From positions 1 to 42,879 of the forward strand of contig JANWLR010000064.1 of NCBI GenBank assembly GCA_025450755.1: a DNA stretch of 42,879 bases, written 5' to 3'. Below are positions 25,281-33,498 of the stretch, piece by piece. The position numbers and the translations under genes were made by a program. The notes under the pieces were generated by a model. It did no database searches, was not told the origin of the DNA, and worked only from the letters and a program-made list of their open reading frames with translations. This DNA is from Sphingomicrobium sp. (lineage in GTDB: Bacteria; Pseudomonadota; Alphaproteobacteria; Sphingomonadales; Sphingomonadaceae). How positions within the stretch are numbered: position 1 is the first letter of the stretch; each line of letters starts with the position of its first letter.

Positions 25281-27650
25281 TTAGCTCGGCAGCGCGTAGG
25301 CGATGAGGCTGTCACCCATCGGCGTTTCCATGAAATGATGCCCGCCGGCGAAGATCACCAGATATTCGCGGCCGTTCTGCTGATAGATCATCGGTGTCGC
25401 CTGGCCGCCCGCCGGCAATGGAACCGACCACAAAACGTTGCCCGTTCGCTCGTCGATCGCGCGCAGCAGGCCGTCGGTCGCGGCCGCAATGAACACGAGC
25501 CCGCTCGCCGTCGTGACGGCCCCGCCGTTGTTGGGCGTGCCGATCTTGAATGGCAGGTAGGTCGGCAGGTTGAACGGGCCGTTCGCGCGCGCCGTTCCTA
25601 ACGGGCGATCCCAAAGCGTTTTGCCGGTCGCGATATCGATGGCGCGAATGCCGCCGTATGGCGGGCGCTTGCACATCAGCTTGGTGAACGCCATTCGCCA
25701 CCCAGCATTGACGTTGACAGCGTAAGGAACGCCCCATTGCGGGTCGATCTGGTGCGGTTTGCTGGGCGGCGTGCTCGTTGCAAATCGCGGGACAATGCCT
25801 TGCTTGTTCGCCTCGGCTCGCGGGACCAGCTCGACGTAATTCGGCATGTCGTTGTAATTGGCGATCGCGATCCCGCGGATCGGATCGATCGACAGGCTGC
25901 CCCAGTCGCTGCCGCCATTATAGCCTGGGTATTGGACGCTGAATTTGTTGACACTCGGCGGCGTGTAGAAGCCCCGATAATCGGCCTGGCGATATTGGAT
26001 TCGGCAGATCATCTGGTCGATCGGCGACATGCCCCACATGTCGGATTCCTTAAGGTTCGGCTTTCTCAGCGTATTCCACAGCGACACGATCTGGGTTTGC
26101 GAACGGAGGTTCGGCTCGATTCCGCCCTGCGGTGCCTTCATCGTTCCGACCGGCGCGAGCGGCTTCCCGGTCGCCCGGTCGAGAACGTAAAGATCGCCCT
26201 GCTTCGATGCGACGAGCAGCGCCGGAGTGCCGTGATAGTCGATCAAGCTCGGCTGACTGCCGATGTCATAATCCCAGACATCCATCTTGACGGTCTGGAA
26301 GCTCCACCGCGGTTTTCCGGTGGTGACATCAATCGCGACGATGGAGCTGTTAAACTGGTTTTCGAGCGGGGTTCGTCCAGCTGAAATATAATCGTCAGCG
26401 ACGTTGCCGGTGGGCACGTAGACCAGCCCGAGCTTTTCGTCGGCCGAGTTGATCGACCAGCTGTTGGGTGTTCCGCGCGCCCAGGTTTGCCCCTTGGGCG
26501 GATAGCCGTGCCAATCGGGGTGCTGCATGTCCCAGGCCCAGGCGAGTTTGCCGGTCCTGGCGTCGAAGCCCTGGATCACTCCCGACGGTGCGCAGCGGCA
26601 TTGCCCGTCGAGAACCTGTTGCCCAACGACGATGATTCCGCGCACCACTGACGGCGGCGAGTTGATCCCGACCGAACCCGGCGGAGTCCAGCCCATTCCG
26701 ATCTTCGTGTCCTGTTGCCCGGTGCCGTTGAAGTCGGTGCAGGGCTTGCCGGTCAGCGCGTCGACCTCGATCAGGCGCGAATCCATCGTGCCTTCGATGA
26801 TCCGGCCGGCGCACATGCTGTTCGAAGCGGCCCCAGGCACTTGGTAATAGGAAACGCCGCGGCATGCGGTTGTGTACGGGATCCACACGTCGGGCACGTG
26901 CGGATCGACCCTCCAGACGGGCTTTCCGCTCGCAGCGTCGATGGCCAGGATGATGTTCTTCGCGCTGCAGGTGTAAAGCAGGTTGCCGATTTTGAGCGGC
27001 GTGTTTTCTGTCCCGTAGAGCTTCACGTAATCCGGGTCCTTCGGCATGCCGTCGGTATGCAGCTCCCACACCTTCCGCAGCTTGCCGACATTGTCCGGAG
27101 TGATCTGGGTCAAGGGCGTGAAGCGCCACGCAGCGTTGGTTCCGCCGTAAGCTGTCCATTCGGCGCCGGTGGGCGTTAGCGAAGGATCGCTCATTCCGGG
27201 TGATGACTGCGCCGGAAGCGCGTAAACCGCCGTTCCGCCGCTCGTGCCGAGGATGATGAAGCTTGCGGCGACGAAGAGGATTCCGACCGCGACTCCACCC
27301 CATGCATAACCCCAGCGCCTGCCCTCGGCAGGAATCAGCGTCGGCATGACCAGCAGGGTCCAGATGAGGATCACCAGCGGTGCAATGAGCCAGGGGACCA
27401 TCGCCCAGGCATTGCCGCGGGATTCGGCAAAGCCCCAAATCGCGGTCAGGATGAAGAGGCCGATGTAGACCCATCCGCCGAGCAAGCGTCCGCGGAACAG
27501 GAACCAGGCAGAGACGAGCATCGCAACGCCGGCGATGAGATAATAGACCGAGCCTCCGAGAGCGACGAGCCACGCGCCGCCGATCGTCAGGACGAGGCCG
27601 ATCAGAGCCATCACGATTGCAAGGATGATCGCAGCTATGCCGGCTCTCAT
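25281..27650 (-). CDS. Membrane-bound PQQ-dependent glucose/quinate/shikimate-type dehydrogenase
   Basis: A 789-residue quinoprotein. Residues 1-140 form about five membrane segments that anchor it in the inner membrane and bind ubiquinone; the rest is a periplasmic PQQ beta-propeller (YGGTNAAWRFTPLTQITPDNVGKLRKVWELHTDG, LYTCSAKNIILAIDAASGKPVWRVDP, DVTTGKPRWSFQTVKMDVWDYDIGSQP, VYVPTGN, GGAVTTASGLVFIAAATDGLLRAIDERTGNVLW). Length and layout match membrane glucose dehydrogenase and quinate/shikimate dehydrogenase; which substrate is used cannot be told. AGGA precedes the ATG. No PQQ synthesis genes are visible in the window. Confidence 0.93.
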   Translation of the reverse strand: MRAGIAAIILAIVMALIGLVLTIGGAWLVALGGSVYYLIAGVAMLVSAWFLFRGRLLGGWVYIGLFILTAIWGFAESRGNAWAMVPWLIAPLVILIWTLLVMPTLIPAEGRRWGYAWGGVAVGILFVAASFIILGTSGGTAVYALPAQSSPGMSDPSLTPTGAEWTAYGGTNAAWRFTPLTQITPDNVGKLRKVWELHTDGMPKDPDYVKLYGTENTPLKIGNLLYTCSAKNIILAIDAASGKPVWRVDPHVPDVWIPYTTACRGVSYYQVPGAASNSMCAGRIIEGTMDSRLIEVDALTGKPCTDFNGTGQQDTKIGMGWTPPGSVGINSPPSVVRGIIVVGQQVLDGQCRCAPSGVIQGFDARTGKLAWAWDMQHPDWHGYPPKGQTWARGTPNSWSINSADEKLGLVYVPTGNVADDYISAGRTPLENQFNSSIVAIDVTTGKPRWSFQTVKMDVWDYDIGSQPSLIDYHGTPALLVASKQGDLYVLDRATGKPLAPVGTMKAPQGGIEPNLRSQTQIVSLWNTLRKPNLKESDMWGMSPIDQMICRIQYRQADYRGFYTPPSVNKFSVQYPGYNGGSDWGSLSIDPIRGIAIANYNDMPNYVELVPRAEANKQGIVPRFATSTPPSKPHQIDPQWGVPYAVNVNAGWRMAFTKLMCKRPPYGGIRAIDIATGKTLWDRPLGTARANGPFNLPTYLPFKIGTPNNGGAVTTASGLVFIAAATDGLLRAIDERTGNVLWSVPLPAGGQATPMIYQQNGREYLVIFAGGHHFMETPMGDSLIAYALPS

Positions 27651-27793
27651 GGTCGGTCCTCCAATCGCGTCGCCGAGGATTAACGGGCCGCTGACCGGGC
27701 GCGTTCCAACAACAATGATCCCTCGAACATTTCAGTCTGGCGCGCGCCTGTGAGTTCGTGCAGCTTCGCGCCCTCTGTGGAGGGGGGATTTCC

Positions 27794-29503
27794 ATGAAGC
27801 GATCGATCGCACTGACGCTTGCCAGCGCCGCTATCGTCCTGACCTCGGCTGCGCCCGCGCCGACGAGCTATTCGGTGATCATTCGCGGCGGCACCATCTA
27901 TGATGGTTCCGGCGGGACGCCTTATGTCGGCGACGTCGCGCTGAAGGGCGACAAGATCGCTTATGTCGGCCCGCACGCGCCGGCCGGCGCCGCTCGGATC
28001 ATCGATGCAACCGGAAAGGCGGTGTCGCCAGGCTTCATCAACATGCTGAGCTGGGCGGTCGAGAGCCTCATCGCCGACGGCCGCGGCCTCAGCGATATCG
28101 ACCAGGGCGTCACGCTCGAAGTGTTCGGCGAAGGCGATTCCATGGGACCGCTGACCCCCGAGATGAAGGCGCGGGCGCTGAAGCGCGAAGGCGACATCAA
28201 GTACCCGATTCGGTGGACGACGCTGGCGCAATATCTCGACTGGCTGACCAGGCATGGCGTGTCGGAGAACGTCGCGTCCTTCGTCGGAGCGACGACCGTG
28301 CGCGTGCACGAGCTCGGAGAAAAGGACGTCCAGCCGACGCCCGCGCAGCTCGACCGCATGCGCGCGTTGGTCCGCCAGGCGATGAAGGATGGCGCGCTCG
28401 GCGTCGGCTCCGCCCTTATTTACGCGCCCGCAACTTATGCAAAGACGCCCGAATTGACGGCTCTCGTCACTGAAGCCGGGAAGTGCGGCGGCAGCTACAT
28501 CAGCCACATGCGCTCGGAGGGGAACAAGGTACTCGAGGCAACCGACGAGCTCATCCAGATCAGCCGCGATTCCGGCGCCCCCGCGCAGATCTACCATTTC
28601 AAGCAGGCGGGACAGGCCAATTGGTCGAAGATCGACCCGATGATCGCAAGGGTGAACGCGGCGCGCGCCGCGGGCCTCAAAATCACCGCCAACATGTATA
28701 CGTACACGGCCGGTGCGACCGGGCTCGACGCTGCAATGCCGACATGGGTCCAGAGCGGCGGGTTGGAAGCCTGGATCGCAAGGATGAAGGACCCGCAGGT
28801 CCGCGCCCGAGTCATCCAGGAAATGAAGACGCCGTCGAACGACTGGGAGAATTTGCTTCTCCTCTCGGGCGGGCCGCAGAACGTGCTCCTCGTCTCATTC
28901 AAGAATCCCAAGCTCAAATATCTGACCGGAAAGACGCTCGCCGAAGTCGCCAAGATGCGCGGCAAGAGTCCCGAAGAGACCGCAATCGAGCTGGTCAGCG
29001 AAGACGATAGCCGCGTCGGAACGATCTATTTCATCATGAGCGACGACAATGTGAAGCGTGAGGTTGGGCTGCCGTGGATGGCGTTCGGCTCGGACGAAGG
29101 CGCCCCCGCGCCCGAAGGCGTGTTCCTGAAGTCGCGCTCTCACCCGAGGGCCTATGGCAATGTCGCGCGCCTGCTCGGCCATTACGTGCGCGACGAGCAT
29201 GCGGCGACGCTTCAGGACGCGATCCGGCGGCTGACGTCATTCCCGGCGGCGAATATTGGCATCCGAAACCGCGGCTGGCTCGCGCCCGGCTATTATGCCG
29301 ACGTCGTCCTTTTCGATCCGAAGGCCGTCCAAGACCATTCGACCTATGCGAAGCCGGACCAGCTCGCGACCGGCGTCGATGACGTGTTCGTCAACGGCGT
29401 GCAGGTCATCAAGGACGGCGTTCACACGGGCGCGAAGCCGGGGCGCGTGGTGCGGGGGCCGGGCTGGACCGGTTGGCCGGACGGAGGCGCGTGCCAGAAG
29501 TGA
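27794..29503 (+). CDS. Exported D-aminoacylase-like amidohydrolase lacking the HxH metal motif
   Basis: A 569-residue protein with a signal peptide (MKRSIALTLASAAIVLTSAAPA) and the N-acyl-D-amino-acid deacylase architecture: an N-terminal strand module (YSVIIRGGTIYDGSGGTPYVGDVALKGDKIAYVG), the barrel, and a C-terminal strand module (GWLAPGYYADVVLFDPK). Where metal enzymes have GFIDxHxH it reads GFINMLSWAVES, and the usual Cys of the second site is replaced in EVFGEGDS. Later ligands are kept in form: His in SYISHMRSEG, His in AQIYHFKQAG and Asp in MAFGSDEGAP. It may use one metal or a changed centre. The ATG at 27794 gives the signal; GGGGGGATTTCC precedes it. Divergent from the PQQ gene, 143 bases apart. 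Confidence 0.85.
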   Translation: MKRSIALTLASAAIVLTSAAPAPTSYSVIIRGGTIYDGSGGTPYVGDVALKGDKIAYVGPHAPAGAARIIDATGKAVSPGFINMLSWAVESLIADGRGLSDIDQGVTLEVFGEGDSMGPLTPEMKARALKREGDIKYPIRWTTLAQYLDWLTRHGVSENVASFVGATTVRVHELGEKDVQPTPAQLDRMRALVRQAMKDGALGVGSALIYAPATYAKTPELTALVTEAGKCGGSYISHMRSEGNKVLEATDELIQISRDSGAPAQIYHFKQAGQANWSKIDPMIARVNAARAAGLKITANMYTYTAGATGLDAAMPTWVQSGGLEAWIARMKDPQVRARVIQEMKTPSNDWENLLLLSGGPQNVLLVSFKNPKLKYLTGKTLAEVAKMRGKSPEETAIELVSEDDSRVGTIYFIMSDDNVKREVGLPWMAFGSDEGAPAPEGVFLKSRSHPRAYGNVARLLGHYVRDEHAATLQDAIRRLTSFPAANIGIRNRGWLAPGYYADVVLFDPKAVQDHSTYAKPDQLATGVDDVFVNGVQVIKDGVHTGAKPGRVVRGPGWTGWPDGGACQK

Positions 29504-29515
29504 CGCTGGCCTTTG

Positions 29516-29534
29516 GCAATTCGAAAGGAATTGC
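29516..29534 (+). terminator. Short perfect hairpin after the D-aminoacylase-like gene
   Basis: GCAATTC and GAATTGC pair perfectly around GAAAG, starting 12 bases after the stop at 29503. The bases that follow (GTCTTAAAT) are only weakly T-rich, so termination is possible but not certain. Confidence 0.35.
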
Positions 29535-29566
29535 GTCTTAAATGGCGCAGCTTTCGCCCGATGAGG

Positions 29567-29599
29567 GTTTGTTGTGCGTCGCAGTGAGCGTCAACAAAC
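29567..29599. other. Inverted repeat upstream of the PilZ gene
   Basis: GTTTGTTG (29567-29574) and CAACAAAC (29592-29599) form an eight-pair stem around 17 bases, ending 27 bases before the PilZ ATG. It could be an operator or a 5' leader hairpin. Nothing else is known. Confidence 0.35.
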
Positions 29600-29626
29600 A
29601 AACTTGCATGGGGCCAAGATCCGACA

Positions 29627-29953
29627 ATGTCGTTCCACTCGAAAATTGAGAAGCCCAGAGCCCGACGGCGAGCGCAGGTCTTTTTGTCCGGCCTCCTGTC
29701 CACGCCGGCCGGCGCGATCAAGGTCAGGATCCGCGACGTTTCGGAAGCCGGTGCGCAGGTCGTTGGCGAGCAGCAGATTCCGAGCCAATGTCGTGTTCAG
29801 CTCCAGCGCGGGGAAATGCATGTCTTTGCGCAGGTTGCGTGGGCTAGCGGCAAAGCGGCAGGGCTCAGTTTCGAGCGTCCCCTGACCGTCACGGAGCTCG
29901 AGCGTTGCATGCCACTGGCAGTCGTTCGCGCACTGGATGTTGATAGCGACTGA
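29627..29953 (+). CDS. PilZ-domain protein
   Basis: A 108-residue single-domain PilZ protein, likely a cyclic-di-GMP receptor. The N-terminal RARRRAQVFL fits the RxxxR arm and DVSEAGAQV fits the D/NxSxxG motif; the domain closes with VFAQVAWASGKAAGLSFERPL. It is cytosolic. No strong ribosome-binding site is seen. It stands alone and could bind a partner protein, since it has no output domain. Confidence 0.85.
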   Translation: MSFHSKIEKPRARRRAQVFLSGLLSTPAGAIKVRIRDVSEAGAQVVGEQQIPSQCRVQLQRGEMHVFAQVAWASGKAAGLSFERPLTVTELERCMPLAVVRALDVDSD

Positions 29954-29990
29954 CGAAAAGCGCTGCCCGGGACCGTCAGAGAGCGGATGA

Positions 29991-30026
29991 AAAGGCGGCC
30001 AGGATGCGCAAAGGCATCCCGGCCGC
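29991..30026 (-). terminator. Terminator of the small two-gene operon
   Basis: On the minus strand a 13-base stem (30026-30014 with 30007-29995, GCGGCC then GGATGC, one G-U pair) has a six-base loop and is followed by CTTTTC. It begins 7 bases after the stop of the 75-residue gene. Confidence 0.75.
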
Positions 30027-30032
30027 TAACGA

Positions 30033-30260
30033 TCACTCGGCCGGAACGGGGATGCGGCGGCTAAGCGCTTCATGAAACTTCGCCACGTCCTTAACCTTCG
30101 TCATGTCCACTTCAGGACCAACGTCGATCTCATGAAGGCGCGCGCCCGGTGCGAAGCTGACCGATGCTTTCACTTCTTCGCCTTTGGCCCCGGAGTCGAG
30201 GGACTGGATAGCGCCGATGACATTGCCATGTTCATCGGTGGCGACGGTCATCCTGGTCAT
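30033..30260 (-). CDS. Small protein of unknown function, second gene of a pair
   Basis: A 75-residue cytosolic protein: MTRMTVATDEHGNVIGAIQS at the start (a strand-turn-strand pattern), an acidic/Gly middle, ARLHEIDVGPEV and a last helix VKDVAKFHEALSRRI. This resembles short proteins with an N-terminal strand pair ending in a helix, but I do not recognise the family. Its ATG shares ATGA with the stop of the 85-residue gene, so the two are translationally coupled, and a terminator follows. The pair probably acts together. Confidence 0.7.
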   Translation of the reverse strand: MTRMTVATDEHGNVIGAIQSLDSGAKGEEVKASVSFAPGARLHEIDVGPEVDMTKVKDVAKFHEALSRRIPVPAE

Positions 30261-30514
30261 GCCATTCCTCCTCCCTGCAGGTTGTGGAAGCAGCCACCCG
30301 GGCCCTGGTTGGTGATCCGAACGAAGTAGGTGGTGTTCCCATTATTGTCCTTTTCCTTGCGCTGCATGTCGGCAAGGTGGACGCCGCCGAGGTTGGGTGT
30401 CTTCACGTCCGCGGAGGCGAATTGAGTGCCTCGATCACCTCCGAACGTATACCACCACCAGGCGCTTCCGCCCGGCGGCAGATAGGTAAGCGGTCCAACA
30501 TTGTTGAATGCCAT
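30257..30514 (-). CDS. Small Gly/Trp-rich protein of unknown function, first gene of a pair
   Basis: An 85-residue protein with an aromatic-rich N-terminus (PPGGSAWWWYTFGGDRGTQF), a middle VKTPNLGGVHLADMQRKEKDNNGNTTYFVRITNQG and a single Cys near the end (GGCFHNLQGGG). The pattern suggests a small beta sandwich with a ligand-binding face. There is no signal peptide. A strong AAGGAGGT stands 5 bases before the ATG, so it is translated efficiently. An open frame on the same strand (to 30761) overlaps its start in another frame and is not supported. Function unknown. Confidence 0.72.
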   Translation of the reverse strand: MAFNNVGPLTYLPPGGSAWWWYTFGGDRGTQFASADVKTPNLGGVHLADMQRKEKDNNGNTTYFVRITNQGPGGCFHNLQGGGMA

Positions 30515-31057
30515 CTCTACCTCCTTCAGTAGGCAAAGTTCCACTCGTCAGGTCGGCTTTTTGCAATAGCGCGCGTGTATCAGGGTCGATCATGGGAGGC
30601 TCGAAGCGTCTTCCGTGATCCCATTTCAGCGTCTCGTTGGCTAATTGCACTGTATTCATGCATAAGCCGATTTGTGCCGTAGCCGTAACGACTGCGGTAG
30701 AGCTGACCAACATTTGCGATTCGGCGGCGACTCTATAGCAGTTTTCAACAACTTTAGCCAAAGATTACTTAGTCGATGATTGTTAAAATTCTACGGGATG
30801 CTGCTCCGCCCGAATGTCCGCGATGGATGGAAGATGACCTTGATGCTGCGGGAGAGAGAGCTTCTAATCTTCAACGCTCATTAGCAAAGTGGAGGTTGCC
30901 CCGGACGTAAAATCGCTGATGGCACATTTGGGTCGAATCCCGAGGAGCCGCCAATGGCAGGAAAAAAGTGCGATTGGTCTTCGAGCCGATCGAAGCGGCG
31001 AAAGGACGGCCCGATATTTTGCAGAGAGCCGCCCTTTTTGGTTCCCCGAGCCGCGCT
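30515..31057. other. 543-base stretch with no convincing gene; lower GC
   Basis: This stretch is visibly richer in A and T than its flanks, especially 30720-30880. It holds a TTG-started minus-strand frame of 108 codons without ribosome-binding site (30761-30435) and a 44-codon plus frame (30776-30910). It also holds a plus-strand ATG at 30954 with GAGGAG before it. The +1 frame just after 30968 reads RLVFEPIEAAKGRPDILQRA, as if one A were missing from a run of six. A hairpin AAGGACGGC/GCCGCCCTT followed by TTT lies at about 31005-31040. No function is evident; it may be the remains of a small gene. Confidence 0.4.
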
Positions 31058-31561
31058 TTACTCGTCCATGCCCAACAGCAGATCGTCGAGTTGATCCAGC
31101 TGCTCCGGTAATCCGGCCGCTGCGCCCTGCAGTGCTTCCTCAAGCGCTTCCTTCGATGGGTAGACTTCGTGGAAGTTCAGCAGAGTTTTCCCGCGCATGT
31201 CCTCGAAGGTCACTGTCGTGACCGCGCCCTCTTCGCCCTCGTCGTTGGTCCAGACGATGCGCTGGTTCGGAACGACCTCAAGATATTTGCCGTAGAAGGC
31301 CACAGTGTCCGAACCACCGGCCGCGAATTCAAGGCGATATGTGCCGCCGGTACGGACGTCCATTGCGCACGACACGAGCGAAACGCCGGCTGCCGACTTC
31401 GGGACCCACCAGCGCTGGAACAAGTCGGGCTGGCTCCATGCCTTGTAGACCATGTCCGGCGGGGCATCGAACGTCCGAGTGACGACCAGTTCGCGGTCTC
31501 CTCTGCGCTCGACCGATGTGCGGTTCTGCGCGCCGAGCGCGGTCTCAACTTGCTGATCCAT
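31058..31561 (-). CDS. SRPBCC (AHSA1-type) START-like domain protein
   Basis: A 167-residue cytosolic protein of the SRPBCC fold, the group named after the activator of Hsp90 ATPase. Typical parts: LVVTRTFDAPPDMVYKAWSQPDLFQRWWVP, VRTGGTYRLEFAAGG, FYGKYLEVVPNQRIVWTNDEGEEGAVTTVTFED and the last helix EQLDQLDDLL. The fold binds a hydrophobic ligand in a deep cavity; the ligand is unknown. It overlaps the end of the ArsR gene by 17 bases, so the two are one operon. In many bacteria such pairs are self-regulated by the ArsR protein. Confidence 0.9.
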   Translation of the reverse strand: MDQQVETALGAQNRTSVERRGDRELVVTRTFDAPPDMVYKAWSQPDLFQRWWVPKSAAGVSLVSCAMDVRTGGTYRLEFAAGGSDTVAFYGKYLEVVPNQRIVWTNDEGEEGAVTTVTFEDMRGKTLLNFHEVYPSKEALEEALQGAAAGLPEQLDQLDDLLLGMDE

Positions 31562-31901
31562 CGCTTTTCTCCTGTTTCATTTCGCTGATGATTTCGTCCA
31601 ATGCATCGAACCGCTCCTCGAAGAGCTTGCGGTGCGCCTCGATCCACTCGGCCTCCCTCTGAAGGCCCTGCTTCCCAAGCCTGCAGATTCTCACCCGTCC
31701 GAACTTCCGCGTTACGACGAGCCCCGCCCGCTCCAGGACCTGGACGTGCTTTTTCATGCCGGTCAGCGTCATTCCGAATTCTTCGGCGAGACTCGTGATC
31801 GACGAGTCGGCCCTGCCAAGCTGATCGATGATCCCGCGGCGCGTCACATCGGACAGCGCCGCAAATGAGAAATCGAGAGCGCGACTCGCATACTGAACCA
31901 T
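31545..31901 (-). CDS. ArsR-type winged-helix transcriptional regulator
   Basis: A 118-residue ArsR-family repressor-like protein: ALSDVTRRGIIDQLGRADSSITSLAEEFGMTLTGMKKHVQVLERAGLVVTRKFGRVRICRLG covers the winged helix, with no Cys metal site. The end is a charged helix (EWIEAHRKLFEERFDALDEIISEMKQE) fit for dimer contacts. The start codon lies within a perfect 20-base palindrome, so the protein probably represses itself and the SRPBCC gene by binding there. Confidence 0.9.
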   Translation of the reverse strand: MVQYASRALDFSFAALSDVTRRGIIDQLGRADSSITSLAEEFGMTLTGMKKHVQVLERAGLVVTRKFGRVRICRLGKQGLQREAEWIEAHRKLFEERFDALDEIISEMKQEKSDGSAS

Positions 31902-31911
31902 ATGGTTCAGT
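31892..31911. promoter_or_regulatory. Perfect 20-base palindrome over the ArsR start codon (likely operator)
   Basis: ACTGAACCATATGGTTCAGT is an exact palindrome. The ATG of the ArsR gene sits in it, just past the centre on the minus strand, and codons 1-4 (MVQY) are read from one half. A dimeric ArsR protein bound here would block the start region of its own operon. Binding is inferred. Confidence 0.75.
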
Positions 31912-32079
31912 GTCTAATCTGGTGGCGCGTCAAACGCAAGGGCTCGAACTGTTCCTAGCGTTGGATGATCATCGCCCGGCTCGCGCGTGCAGGAGCGTTT
32001 CGATGCGAAGTTTCGCGGTCGCTTGCTTGGGCTTCGGATGATGCTGGCCAATCCTCGCGACCTCCAATAGGGCCGCCGA

Positions 32080-33483
32080 ATGATCGATTCGCCAGTATTT
32101 TTCAGCGGCATCGGTGGCAGCGGCATGCTCCCGCTCGCGTCGATCGTGCGCGCAGGCGGGGCTCGAGTCTCGGGGTCCGATCGCTCGCTCGACGCCGGTC
32201 GGACGCCGCACAAGTTCGACTATCTCCGATCGCTTGGGATCCAGTTGTTCCCGCAGGACGGCTCGGGGCTGCGTGAGGGCATGACTTTGGTGACCTCGGC
32301 AGCGGTTGAGGCGACAGTGCCCGACGTGGTGCGTGCGAAAGAACTAGGCCTCCCTCACCTCACCCGGCCCGAATTCCTAGCCCGGATCTTGAACTCGTCG
32401 CGGCGCAGCGTCGCGGTCGGCGGGACCAGCGGCAAGTCGACCGTCACGGGGATGATCGGCTGGATCCTTCACGCCTGCCACCGCCAGCCGACAGTGATGA
32501 ACGGCGCGGTGATGAAGAATTTCGTCACGCCCTCGGCGCCGTTCGCCAGCGCGCTGGTCGGCGACCCCGAGCTATTCGTCAGCGAGGTCGACGAGAGCGA
32601 TGGTTCCATTGCGCTTTACAGGCCCGAGATCGCCGTCCTCACCAACATCAGCCTCGATCATAAGGAAATGGAGGAGCTTCGCGGCCTGTTCGCAGCGTTC
32701 GTTCTTCGCGCCCGTAAGGCAGTGCTGAACCTCGACGACCCCGAGACCCGGGCGATCGCCGAGGTCGTCTCGCCCGATCATGTCGTCGGCTATGGTTTCG
32801 ACAGCCCCGGCGCCGCCTTTATGGGCAAGGACCTCCAGCTCGATCCTCAAGGCGCGCGCTTTGCACTCGCGGCCGAGGGCACCCGCCACGATGTGAGGCT
32901 CTCGGTTCCCGGCCGACATAATGCGTCGAATGCGCTCGCGGCAATCGCTGCCGCACGGCTGCTCGGAGTTCGCACAGCGGATGCAATTGCAGCGATCGGA
33001 CGCTTCGAGGGATTGCGGCGGCGGCTGGAGCGAGTCGGCGAAGCGGGCGGAGTGACCGTCATCGACGATTTCGCCCACAATCCCGACAAGATCGCTGCAA
33101 CCCTGGCGACGATGCGCGCCCAGCCCGGCCGCCTTCTGATCATGTTCCAGCCGCATGGCTACGGACCGTTGGCCAAGATGGGTGAGCCGCTGGCGATCAG
33201 CCTCGCCGACGGAATGGCGCCCGACGACCGACTGTACCTTCCGGATCCGGTTTACCAGGGCGGCACGGTCGAGCGTACTCGAGGGTCGGATTGGCTCGCT
33301 GAACAGGTCCGCACGCACGGCAAAAAGGCCGAGCATATTCCCGAGCGCCCAAAGATCGGCGATGCGCTGGTGGCGGAGGCGCGCCCCGGCGACCGGATCC
33401 TCATCATGGGCGCGCGCGACGATACGTTGATCGAATTCGCGCGCGAGCTCGTCGGGCGATTTGGCGAAACCGACGCCTCTTAA
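32080..33483 (+). CDS. Mur ligase family protein (MurC/Mpl type)
   Basis: A 467-residue ATP-dependent amide ligase. The N-terminal UDP-binding part reads FFSGIGGSGMLPLASIVRAGGARVSGSDR, the P-loop is VGGTSGKSTVTGMIG, the central part has VSEVDESDGSI and LTNISLDHKE, and the C-terminal domain starts near VPGRHNASNALAAIAAAR with FEGLRRRLERVGEAGGVTVIDDFAHNPDKI. The order and the FAHNP motif match MurC and its relative Mpl (which attaches a recycled tripeptide to UDP-MurNAc). The gene is not in a cell-wall cluster, which favours the Mpl-like reading, and LdcA 7 kb away would supply the tripeptide. Which substrate is used is uncertain. Confidence 0.83.
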   Translation: MIDSPVFFSGIGGSGMLPLASIVRAGGARVSGSDRSLDAGRTPHKFDYLRSLGIQLFPQDGSGLREGMTLVTSAAVEATVPDVVRAKELGLPHLTRPEFLARILNSSRRSVAVGGTSGKSTVTGMIGWILHACHRQPTVMNGAVMKNFVTPSAPFASALVGDPELFVSEVDESDGSIALYRPEIAVLTNISLDHKEMEELRGLFAAFVLRARKAVLNLDDPETRAIAEVVSPDHVVGYGFDSPGAAFMGKDLQLDPQGARFALAAEGTRHDVRLSVPGRHNASNALAAIAAARLLGVRTADAIAAIGRFEGLRRRLERVGEAGGVTVIDDFAHNPDKIAATLATMRAQPGRLLIMFQPHGYGPLAKMGEPLAISLADGMAPDDRLYLPDPVYQGGTVERTRGSDWLAEQVRTHGKKAEHIPERPKIGDALVAEARPGDRILIMGARDDTLIEFARELVGRFGETDAS

Positions 33484-33498
33484 GCTCATTTAAGACAA

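Noticed and set aside
30435-30761. Minus-strand frame of 108 codons overlapping the start of the 85-residue gene
   Set aside because: It starts with TTG without a ribosome-binding site and overlaps a well-supported gene by 80 bases in another frame.
30776-30910. Plus-strand frame of 44 codons
   Set aside because: No ribosome-binding site and no recognisable sequence; kept only as a note for the gene-poor stretch.
30928-30952. GGGTCGAATCCCG followed by GCCGCCA, resembling a tRNA T-arm and CCA end
   Set aside because: The T-loop is one base short and no matching acceptor arm, D-arm or anticodon arm is found upstream.
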